A stretch of 64,000 bases of DNA from assembly GCA_012861695.1 (NCBI GenBank), contig JAAOOA010000086.1, positions 3,803,293 through 3,867,292 of the forward strand, read 5' to 3'. This stretch comes from Trematomus loennbergii (taxonomy: Eukaryota > Chordata > Actinopteri > Perciformes > Nototheniidae). The notes under the pieces were generated by a model. The model had not been told where the DNA came from. It was given only the letters and a program-made list of their open reading frames with translations, and ran no database searches. A program made the translations under genes and the position numbers. Below are positions 43,752 through 53,669 of the stretch, one piece after another; the first letter of the stretch is position 1, and each line of letters begins with the position of its first letter.

Positions 43752-46338
43752 CTGTTCAAATAAACAAAAAGACAGACAGATATGGTGTGTTGCAGTTCTC
43801 TCTAACATTAAGGTAGTCTCTTAAAATACCTGATAATAGCTAACAGTTTTTTTAAATCAGCTGGTCTGTTAAATCAGTCCGTGTGTGTTAACAGGTCTGA
43901 AAGCAAAGGTAGTCATCCAGTTAGAAAAAAAAGTGTGTGTGAGTCTGTGTGTCGGTGAGCTAAATATTAAACCCTTGAACAAACAAACTGACCCCAGGCA
44001 GGAGGGAGGAGGAGACACACTTCAAGTGAAATCGTTCCTCTCTGTTAAAGCAATATTCACAAAAAAACATGCAAAACAGAATGGACACATTTGATTAAAT
44101 ATATATTTTATTTTAAAATGTTTAATGACATTTGCGCTGTGTGTGAATTTCTCCTGCATCCTTGCCTACAAAATACTGATAAATGTTTAACTCATATTCC
44201 GATAAATTGGGATTAACACAATATTTTATTGTTAAAAGAAAAAAAATTCAAACAAACATTCAAAAATATAGAGATAACATGTTTTAATATCTTCCAGTCT
44301 ATTCCCCTCCAAGCCTGAAAGGCAGTGGAAAGATCCCCCTTCAGCTGTAATGAGCAATGATCCTTTGTTTGGGGATGTTTGTTTTCTATTTAAGATCTGA
44401 TCTACAAATGAATTTTCTGGAGAAGTCTGAATAATATCAATAATATCTATTTAACCTTTTACTCCACCAGTTGCTGCAGGCTGCCGTTTGTGGTTCTTAT
44501 AAGAGGGTGGAATTCTCATAATCATATTTTGCATTGAGAAGCTCTGGAAAAAATATGCTTATACAAGGAGAGTTGAGCAGATCTGAAGAACATGTACTGT
44601 GATATGGACAGCTGATAAACATACCTGAGCTTCAGCCTGGTTGCCATGCAGACTGTAGGAGGATTACAGGAAATACGGAGATCATTCTGCTCAGATGAAG
44701 GCAAGGAAAGGCAAGTTTATTTATATAGCACCTTTCAACACAAGGCAACTCAAAGTGCTTTTCAAAAATAAAAAACGTTAAGAGCATTAAGAGATAGTCC
44801 AGCGGTAACACGTTATAAAATTACATTGAAAAACAGAAGAGAGCTAAAGAGATTTAAATAGTATCTCATCTTTAAACGCCTCATATATTTTGCTCTTACA
44901 GAAAGGTATTTAAATAAGAAAAAATGGCTATAAATGCGACTATTGGTCCATGTTGTGCACTTTCACTTTTACATGGTCCTAAATATATTGAAATAGATAT
45001 ACAGTGATTTAATGTAGAAAAATGATTTGTAAAACGGCTTCTCCTGCTTCCAAACTAATCACAGAATCAGCTGAGTCACTTGGACAACGTGGCCGAGGAT
45101 GACAACAAAAACAACAACAACTCCATGACGTTGCAGACAGAGTAAACACACTTCTGATAAATCTGCATTCCCTTCTGTCTACAGCAGGAACATTCCTGAG
45201 TCTTTAGCTCAGAGCCGATCCAGGATCAATCCCTGCTGCTGTTTCAGTTCCTGATCACGTGTGGAGTAGCCATCATGGCTTCTTACACAGCAGATAAAGG
45301 ACAGGTGATAACGAGCACACATGAAAACACAAGTTTGTTTTCGGTAAATGCACTTCTTTGTGGAACCCTTTTATAAAGTGGTGCGGGAATGAGTCAGCAC
45401 TTAGTTTCATCGTTTGGAGATTCCAGAAAAAATATGTGTGGTTAACACAAGCTGAAGAGATTTTCAGGTTTTGTTCTCATAATAAATTATTATCAATGTC
45501 AAGGTGTTTTTCCTAACCTTGCATAATTATTTTGTCTGGATCAATAAGTTCCTATGAATTGTTTTTGCTCCATCAATTTATAAATTCCTCGAAGCTCTGA
45601 AAGGTCAATGATCAGCCCCTATCATTGAAGCACTCTTCTTTTATATCTAATCATTTATCCATTGTGTAGATAGTGTTGTGAAAAGAAGAATACCCATTTT
45701 CATTGGTGCCCAAGGAACAGGGGTCTTTCAGAGGTGTATTGCAAACAAACCTAAGTCTAAGTTTTGGTCCTACCTATACCACCAATAGGATGCACTATCA
45801 GAAATAAACTCATCAGTCTCTTTACCTTTGACACAGTGACCCCATGAGCTCTGAAGATCCCGTGATAACACAGCAGCATGGTTATTTACTTTCCTCAGAA
45901 GCAATTCAATTGTATCAAAATGTGCAGACTTTATAAGAGTTCAGGGCAATTGTCATCAGATACAATAACTGTGGTTTATAAACTAAATGTTTGGCTGTCA
46001 GCACTACGAGTACTCAGATGGTGTCAAAAGGTTGAGTGTGGAACGTTGGACAGTTCTCACACTCAACAATTGCCATCTTGGCTAAATAACTCAGATGAAC
46101 AGAACATTATACAAATAGAAGGTTTATGATTTTGTATCACTATTTAATAACGTAACATTATAATGGTGTGGTAAAGAAGCCAGCGTTTAATTTGTATGAT
46201 TAATTAACAGTCTGTAATGACTGCAAAAGACTGTTGCTAGCTAGCTATCTAACAGCGCTAATTGTAATGTGTAAGGAATAAAATCAATATTTATATGGCG
46301 TAACTTAAAATGAATACACTGTTCTAATTTAAAGCTGC
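43752..46338. other. region right of the deptor exons: no exon recognised
   Basis: I searched the minus strand for the DEP-domain exons and found none. A retroposon tail fragment (TTTATTTATATAGCACC, 44716-44765) is present. Short open stretches with good donors exist near 44625-44650 and 45827-45890, but none shows homology. A plus-strand stretch at 45065-45146 (SHLDNVAEDDNKNN then SMTLQTE and a stop) follows an acceptor-like CACAG and is unexplained. Confidence 0.5.
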
Positions 46339-46344
46339 TTTATT
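46339..46344 (-). terminator. candidate poly(A) signal of the small spliced gene
   Basis: AATAAA in CAGAATAAAGCAGC, about 40 bases after the predicted stop codon at 46384. Confidence 0.4.
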
Positions 46345-46989
46345 CTGAAAATAATAACAATTGTTTTTTCTTGTTTATGTCCATCATTTTTCCGTTGTGT
46401 AGCGTCCAGCCTTTCCCAATCTGGCCTGCATTGCTGTCTGTTGAAGCCACTTCTTGAAGCAAACTGAAAATAAATGTACAGATATAAGAACACTGTAAAA
46501 AAAAACAACTTCAAATTTACGTTAAAATTCGGGCAGCTGTGGTTGCCGGAACTTGATCGTTAAAAGTATAGTAAAATACATTACAAATACAGTTGGTTGG
46601 CATAGACGTTACAGTCAACAATTGCTTATGGTAAATTACAATGGCCAAAACCAATAAAGCTAGTGTAGTGTACACGATGCAGCTGTATTATCTGGGAAAT
46701 AGAAGAATCGGATCAGGATTCGGTATTGGCAGACAATGACTCAAATCTTTATTAGCATCAGCATTTGATCATTTGTCGACTTGCAGCCTAAATACAAAGA
46801 TAACTCCACTCTCCTACCACTGCTTACCTCTAATAAGCCTTGGTAGAACTAGTGTCCGAGTCATAGGGTCCAGAACTGACTGAAGACATGTGGAACAGAG
46901 TCCCATACAGGCATGGTTCGATGTACGGGAAACTGGAACTTTGAACAGGTGTTTCATATTTTCTGCCTGAAGATTCACAAGTTCTTGAT

Positions 46990-48083
46990 CAGAGGCCTGT
47001 ACTACGAAGCAGGATTTTCGCTTAGCGGGCTAACTTCAGGGAAAACTTGGGGTTTCCGGTCCTACGACGCTGGTTCTCTTTTTAGCGGGCTAGATCTCCA
47101 TGGTAACTTATGCTGAGCGGCTAACCTGCTCCGGAGCGAAGAGATCAACTCAGTGAAAGCACCGCCTGCTGACCAATCAGAGCTCCGTGTGCGGAGTTTA
47201 AAGCTATCAAGTCATATTACAGGATAGAGGAAATACAGAAAAACTGCCGTTGCAGGAAAGACGGCCGGCAAAAATCAACTGACTGTGTGAACGTGAAAAT
47301 TAATAGAATATCCCCTCCCATCTTTAGAGCAATCTGACTATTATAACATTAGCGTTAAGAAAGCTTACTTAAATATCTGCCACAACATAAGTAACCGGAT
47401 CAGAGTAACATTAAGTACAGTCCGCGGCACTGTGAGTGCAGACGTAGATGTGTCCCATTATCATTCATATCACATCACATCATAATGTATCATATATTTC
47501 CTTATCTGAGTCAGCTTCTTGAGCCGTATCTGGCCGTGCAACACTCACAGTTTCACATACTGTATGCAGAAGTATTATTTTAAGCAACACATTAAGTTGA
47601 CGAAACACTTGAGTCAAATGTAATTAAAGTCAGATCCACTCGTGTCTTAGACGGGGCAGTGATATCATAAACCTGTTAAGGTACGCATTCAAACGCTTTT
47701 TCTTTTACCAGCTGTATTCACCTTGCAGGTGCAGCTATGTGGCTTTTATCCTGGATAAAGTGTTTAAGTCATGGATGTTTAAAGTTGAACTTCTTCATAT
47801 TTGACTAATATTAAAGTTCACTTTTCATTCAGGAAGTATGACGCTGCGCTGTCAGTACGCTTGTCCATGTTTGTGATTGGTCGAATGGTCGAATGCTCCA
47901 AATACCACCACTTTCATGTGAACGCGCACCTAACTAGATAGGACACGGCTGGCTTGAGCGATCCACTTGATAACCCGCGTCGTAGTACAGTTTAGCGAGA
48001 GCGCGTATGTTTTGGATTGGGCCAACCGGCTACCTCAAACATATCCAGGTTAGGTTGAACCAGCTTCGTAGTACAGGCCTCTG
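46990..48083. mobile_element. 1.09-kb TIR element (CAGAGGCCTGTACTACG family)
   Basis: The left end CAGAGGCCTGTACTACGAAGC and the right end GCTTCGTAGTACAGGCCTCTG are inverted repeats. A right-end fragment of the same family is at 57165-57215. No transposase frame and no clear target duplication were found. It lies in an intron of the predicted small gene. Confidence 0.8.
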
Positions 48084-49488
48084 GTGTTTGATGTGGGCTG
48101 GCATGATCCTTTCTGCAGCGATAAATAAAGAAAACATTTTTAATAATAGTAATGATGGTAACAACAATAATATTAGTATATAACTATTTATATAGCACTT
48201 ACACAATTGCAAAGTGATTCTCACAACAAAAATAAAGAACAAAACAATATCAACAATAAAAAAACAAATGATTATAGGAATGTTAAGAGACAAAGAAATT
48301 AAACATTCTGAGAGGCCGACTACAAAAGGTAGACTCAATGGCTCTTGATGACATCAATGAGCAGTCCCAATAGATGCTGTTGTAAAAAGAAATAGAATAG
48401 GTCCAGATTTTGTGTTGGATGATTTGTTGTATTGATTGCTGATGGATGTTAAGATATGTTTTACAATTATAACCAAAAAGATTATTGTAATTGGAAACAA
48501 ATGTTTACAAATCGTAGTTTTAATAAAATCACTAGCAATATAGGATATATTCAACAGCGGTAAAGCATTAACTTGCTAAATTAACGTACACTGAACTGTA
48601 AAACAACTTACCACTATTTAGGAAAGGCTCTGATCAGGAGGGTTGACTAGTAGGACAGCAAAGAGGCGGAGGAAGTCTCTGTCATGTACAACCATTGGTA
48701 GATATTACACCTGAACGAAAGATAAGGAAATAAGAGAAGACAGGAGGACAAACATCTTCTTACGTAAAAGACCAAATCATGTCAAGCTTTACATCTTTCA
48801 GTCTTTACAATGCACTGTTAGAAATTACATTCCAAAGGCTAAATTCAAACTCAATACCATAAATAACTGGGTACCAAAGTGCTTTACCTGATAGAACACG
48901 TTCCACACGGAGCAGCAACCATCCGGCTGGGCCTTTTGCTCCATATCATCTCCTCCCTCTCCAGTTTCCAGTAGATATCTACTGCCTCTGTCCAATAAAA
49001 CAGAAATGCCCCAAAAAATCCTATTAAAAATGTTAAAAACAATAACTTGCTTTTGGCATTGAAATGGATTAGAATCTCACCATTTTCCTGGATGTCAGGA
49101 AGGCCAGGAAGTCGTCCCTTCAAGTCCACAACCAGTCATAGGAGTTCAAATGCAAAGCCTGAATGATGACAAGAGCGAGAGACTTACATTTGACAAGATA
49201 AGTAATACCAGAGCAGTGTTTACGACATGCAGAGAACAGATCAAATCCCCTGGCAGACTCACACACTTTGTGTTGTCCTCATCTGATAATGATGTTTCAT
49301 TTTTAGCAGCAAAGTAACATTACTCAAAGTATATGTCGGGCCCAACTCATGTAGCCTACAGTATGTTTTGCATCTCCTCAACAATGGTCTGTATAGTTGA
49401 GTAGAAACAAACTGTCTCTACAGTTTCAGGTAGATTAACACACATTAGTAAGAAAAGTTTGCAGTGAAGCACAAAACCCCTCTTTGTA

Positions 49489-49861
49489 TTAAAGGTAGGG
49501 TAGGTAAGTTTGAGAAACCGGCTCGAGATACACTTTTTGTTATATTCCATGGAATGCTCTTAACATCCCGATAGCAATGAATATCTTAAGTGCTTTGACA
49601 AAAAATCATCTGTGGAAGCCGTAATACTGTATAAAGTACGACCAATCATTTTAGCCGGCCCGGCTAAAATAACTGGATGGCCTACCTGCCTGTCAGCCTT
49701 CCATCTGTGCACAAACTTATCTTGTGCCCTCATTGGTCATGTGCGCGTTTGTGTGTTGGAGGAGGGGCTCTATAAGGAAGTGGCAGATTTTCTCCGGTTG
49801 TGTATTTTCAAATTCTAGCGATCTCGAGCCGGTTTCTCAAACTTACCTACCCTACCTTTAA
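49489..49861. mobile_element. TTAA-flanked MITE, 365 bp (AGGTRGGGTAGG family)
   Basis: Ends are TTAAAGGTAGGGTAGGTAAG and CTTACCTACCCTACCTTTAA. It is in inverted orientation relative to 34399-34787. A palindrome ATTTTAGCCGGCCCGGC lies near 49650. Confidence 0.83.
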
Positions 49862-50239
49862 GCTAGCTGCCACATAAAGTACAGCTTAATTTAACATGCT
49901 AACCTGGTAGAGTTAGCTAACGTTAGCTAACTTCATGTCCAACACAAAACCTCTAACGTGCATTACATTGACGATTTTAAACAAAACTTAACTCTCTCAA
50001 CTTGTAAAATAACGTTAATTTAACTTACCCTTAAATAATACATCACGTTTTTCAGGGGCAACACAAACTGCAGAAAACGTTAGCTGCTAACTGTTGTTAG
50101 CTAAGACAGCTAGCTCGTAACAATAGCCTCCTAGCAAACTTAAGGTTACGTTAACATTAACGTAACGTTGTAAGAAAGCAAAACGAACCTTCGAGAACGC
50201 TTTTACTCTCAGACTGGGTGTTGTGTAGCGTTGCTTACC

Positions 50240-50502
50240 TCCAGAAGGACTTTTAGCTGTTTCCCAGTAGAGACTAGAGAGAGCTGTCAGAGCGGTTGCT
50301 CTCAGAAGAGCAGCATTGGGCGGGGTCACCGAAACGGCTCTCAACCGCTCTCAACTGAGGTTGGATATTCACCATGAAGGATGTATAATAAGAACGATCT
50401 TCACTCCCCGACCGTTAGCGGCAGTTAAAACCATGTTTTAAACCACTTTGTTTCAACCACTGCTGTCTCGCAGTTCCTCCGTGTCCCGCCATCTCTGTCT
50501 GT
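50240..50502 (-). promoter_or_regulatory. candidate promoter and first exon of the 46-50 kb transcript
   Basis: Relatively CpG-rich sequence with GAGATGGCGGGAC (YY1-like ATGGCGG, minus strand, near 50490), followed by an exon-like stretch ending at the donor GGAG|GTAAGC (50239). There is no TATA box. A mobile element begins directly behind it at 50503. Confidence 0.4.
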
Positions 50503-51122
50503 CCAACCCAGTCTCACGGCATTTCGTGTTATTAGTCACGAAATTAATTTAATCTATTGATTCGTGTTCACCAACACGATTTTCACATTTTTTTCGTGTC
50601 ACACAGAACGATTTTAAATGCAATGTATTTCTATTGGTAGTATGTTTCGTGTCTGCAACACGTCTTTTTGTCCGGTCGGGTCTTGGAAGACCAAAAGCTG
50701 TGTGGTTCATAAAAACATGTTCTTACTCAATATCTTACCCTAAGCCTAACCCTATCCCTTTTATTTTAAATTGTATAATGTCTGAGTTTTTTTGCCGTCA
50801 GTGAGGAAAAGAAATGGCTCAGAGCCTCAGAATACTGAAATCTGTATTTTATGTCATCTTTTTTTCCTTCTAATTTGTTATTATTTGGTGCAGGCACGAA
50901 ACATACTACCAATATAAATACATTGCTTCTAAAATCGTTCTGTGTCAGAATACTTAAATCTGTATTTTTTTAAATGTCTTTTTCCTTCTAATTTGTTATT
51001 ATTTACATTGCTTTTAAAATCGTTCTGTGTGACATGAAAAAAATGGCGAAATCGTGTTGGTGAACACGAATCAATAGATTAATTTCGTGTCTATAACACG
51101 AAATGCCGTGAGACTGTGTTGG
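50503..51122. mobile_element. 620-bp element with very long terminal inverted repeats
   Basis: The two ends (about 50503-50590 and 51040-51122) are inverted copies over roughly 75-80 bases, starting CCAACCCAGTCTCACGG and ending CCGTGAGACTGTGTTGG. A TCTGT motif on both sides could be a target duplication, but it lies in a TCTG repeat. It is noncoding. Confidence 0.8.
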
Positions 51123-51219
51123 TCTGTCACATTATGTATGTCTGTCTGTCTGTTTGTCTGTCTCTCTATGTCTCCTCTCTCTATTTATTGAGCTAAAATG
51201 GTAATCCAATTTCTGGTGA

Positions 51220-51838
51220 AGCTGGTACATCAGCATGGTCTTGCTAGTGATACAGCTTCAGCAGCAAGACTGCTGGTAGACCAGCATAAATACCAGCTTC
51301 ACCAGCATAGACCAGCATAACTACCAGCAAAAACCAGCATAGACAGCATGAATTCCATGCTGGTCTATATGCTGGTTTTTTCAGCAGGGACATCACTTAT
51401 TTTATACCTAAAAATAAAGAAGTTACAGCTAAAAATATCTTGTACTGGCTGCATTATTAATATGTGAACAGCTAAAATTATAATCCAGCTTCATCAGCAA
51501 TAGCATTCTGTTGAACCATCATTGAGTCCTTGCTTGCTGGTGTACCAGCTTCACCAGCAAAAAATGCTGGTAGCTAGACCAGCTTCATTAATTAAACATT
51601 GCTGGTAGCTTATACCAGCTTCACCAGCAACATCATGCTGGTATACCAGCTTCACCAGCAACGCCATGCTGGTATGCCAGCTTCACCAGCAACACCATGC
51701 AACATCATACTGGTATATCAGCTTCACCAGCAACATCATGCTGGTATGCCAGCTTCACCAGCAACACCATGCTGGTATACCAGCTTCACCAGCAACGCCA
51801 TGCCGGTATGCCAGCTTCACCAGCAACACCATGCTGGT
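51220..51838. repeat. CCAGC minisatellite with palindromic unit
   Basis: Repeats of about 31-32 bp containing CAGCTTCACCAGCAAC and the perfect palindrome GCTGGTATACCAGC, about seven regular copies at 51600-51835 and looser ones before. The fragment at 51371-51391 ends GGTTTTTTCAGCAGGG, like the second block at 53359-53500. All protein frames here are artefacts. Confidence 0.9.
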
Positions 51839-52328
51839 TGTTGGAGAAAATACAAGTTGTCTCCTTTTTATGGGTTGTTTTAATGCACTGATACTATGTG
51901 TGACTCTGCACTGTGTATGACCTTGCAGCTGCCTCTTCTAATGATAGGAGGAGGCAGGGCATTTCAGGTTGTTTGATATTTATGAGAGGACACATACTTG
52001 TTGTCTCCTAAATACCTCATGGGGCAAAGAGCAACAGTGGCGTGAAAGAAGTACGTGACTCTTTCCAGAAGACGTCGCAGATGTCCCCGTCACCTTTCCG
52101 ACACCTGCTGATGATATTAGCGCCACCTCGATTTACGACTTTGTTGTTATCTCCGTATTTTGGACTATATAAGCTAATGTTTTTTCCTTCTCCGTTGAGC
52201 AACATACCCCATGTGTGTGAGTTAAACCATATCCTTTGTATGTGACTTAACTCTGCTCCTTCTTGCAAGAATAAATTAGTACCTGATTATTGATTCTCAA
52301 CCTGGTGTCGAGTGATATTTTCCTAACA
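51839..52328 (+). mobile_element. 5' LTR of an endogenous retrovirus
   Basis: A 490-bp LTR bounded by TGTTGGAGAAAAT and ATTTTCCTAACA (inverted termini). It has a TATA-like ACTATATAAG near 52163 and AATAAA near 52270. It is followed after a few bases by a primer-binding-site-like TGGTCCTTCGAGCCGG at 52333. No 3' LTR is present in the window. Confidence 0.8.
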
Positions 52329-52332
52329 TAAT

Positions 52333-52350
52333 TGGTCCTTCGAGCCGGAT
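52333..52350 (+). other. candidate tRNA primer binding site
   Basis: TGGTCCTTCGAGCCGGAT begins four bases after the LTR end, where a retroviral primer site is expected. I could not name the tRNA with confidence. Confidence 0.55.
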
Positions 52351-52627
52351 CCAAGACCTCCTTTCTTCTCCGGACAAACGAGCCTGACACTGTGCACAGG
52401 GAGTCAAGGACTCTTAAAAAAAGACACCTACCTTGTTTAATTTACAAAGAAACAATTTGGTAAATAGGGGGGCCAGTTTTCGCTGGAGAGGAGAGGAGTG
52501 ACGGATCCTTGAACTACCGACACGGGAGAGAACGTCAATACAGGAATCGTTTTTGGTTTCAAACCCCTGGTTCGCGGAAGGATACCAAAAAAGTCATAGA
52601 AGACAGGTAAACTTAGCTAAAGTACTT

Positions 52628-53010
52628 TAAAAATAAATAGTTTGTGGGTATAGTATAGGGCCATTTTTTATTAGTTTTGGTAAAACTATTGGAGTTTTAT
52701 AGTTTGAGGGTAGACTATAGGGCCATTTTTTATTAGTTTTGGTAAAACTATTGGAGTTTTATAGTTTGAGGGTAGACTATAGGGCAATTTTTTCTTAGTT
52801 TTGGTAAAACTATTGGGAGTTTTATAGTTCGTGGGTGGACTATAGGGCAATTTTTTCTTAGTTTTGGTCAAACTTTTGGGAGTTTTATAGTTTGTGGGTA
52901 TAGACTATAGGGCATTTTTACTTAGTTTTGGGGAAAACTATGGGAGTTTTATAGTTCGTGGGTGGACTATAGGGCAACTTTTTCTTAGTTTTGGTAAAAC
53001 TATAGAAGTC
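52628..53010. repeat. tandem repeat in ERV leader, 62-64 bp unit
   Basis: Six copies of a unit including TTTTGGTAAAACTATTGG and GTTTTATAGTTTG, starting near 52639, 52701, 52763, 52826, 52889 and 52953. It lies between the primer site and the gag-like frame. Confidence 0.9.
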
Positions 53011-53015
53011 TTATC

Positions 53016-53358
53016 ATGGGTTTATGCTGCAGAAGTGAGAAGAAGACAGAAACAGAAATAGTAATCTTATCAGGAGATGCTAAATGGATGCAGGTGAAGC
53101 ATAGAACGAGTGTGAAAAGATTAAAGAAGTGGCAAAATAAATACGACTTCCAAGGGAGGTTAGTGGTAGAGGAATGCCAACAATTGATTGCATCGAGAAC
53201 AAATGTAACGGGAATGGAAAAAGGGAGGAAGAAGAGGATTTATTAGGGGCTATGATGTGGTTAGCCGAAGCAAGGAATAGAAGGGAAGGACATGAGAGAG
53301 AGATAGAGAGGAGAAGGAGAGAAAGGGAAAAGGCTGAGAAAATAGCAGCCTTTTGCGC
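53016..53358 (+). pseudogene. truncated gag-like ORF of the ERV
   Basis: A frame with a Met-Gly start (possible myristoylation site) and basic, Lys-rich content runs for 76 codons and stops. An overlapping frame continues with a charged Glu/Arg-rich stretch to about 53358. There the sequence switches abruptly to the CCAGC minisatellite. Pol and env are absent, so the element is dead as printed. Confidence 0.5.
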
Positions 53359-53500
53359 CGGCAGACCAGCATAACAACCAGCTTCACCAGCATAGACCAG
53401 CATGAAACAGCATAAACCAGCAAAGACCAGCAAAGACCAGCAAAGACCAGCATGGACCAGCATGAAGTCCATGCTGGTCCATGCTGGTTTTTTCAGCAGG
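53359..53500. repeat. second CCAGC minisatellite block
   Basis: CCAGCATAAAC and CCAGCAAAGA units end in GCTGGTTTTTTCAGCAGGG, the same terminus as at 51371-51391. Confidence 0.85.
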
Positions 53501-53669
53501 GTACTCATCAAGTTATTTTAATGAACACTCATCATTCTTATTAGACAAAGTAGATGTTGGCCCAGCCTGTACAAAGTCATTGAGACAAAACTGCTGTTTT
53601 CACACTAAAAACCATTAAATCAGAATTTTCTATATTTTTCTATATTTTAGAAAAAAACGTTATTCTTAC

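Larger units (their letters stand above)
46339..50500 (-). other. predicted small spliced gene: 62-residue ORF or lncRNA
   Basis: Splice signals on the minus strand define exons ending at 50239 (GGAG|GTAAGC), and at 49081-49158, 48888-48987, 46828-46879 and from 46463, followed by AATAAA at 46344-46339. An ATG at 48944 opens a frame that stays in phase over both remaining introns: MEQKAQPDGCCSVWNVFYQ, SVLDPMTRTLVLPRLIR, then VCFKKWLQQTAMQARLGK to a TGA at 46386-46384. The product would be small, basic and Cys-containing. It is not a protein I recognise. Short exons are open in more than one frame, so a non-coding RNA or an alternative 5' end of deptor is equally possible. A further exon-like piece (48612-48710) would introduce a stop. 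Confidence 0.35.

Noticed and set aside
44522..44704. A 9-codon exon (LHGNQAEAQ) joining deptor exon 43667-43751
   Set aside because: The donor GTATGT and the phase fit, but there is no homology to the DEP region and such tiny exons are common by chance.
45065..45146. A plus-strand terminal-exon-like stretch (SHLDNVAEDDNKNN to SMTLQTE)
   Set aside because: It has an acceptor-like border and a stop but no partner exon or recognised homologue; too little support for a gene call.
51599..51920. Plus-strand frames of 64-94 codons rich in QLHQQ and ASPAT
   Set aside because: They are translations of the CCAGC minisatellite in different frames.
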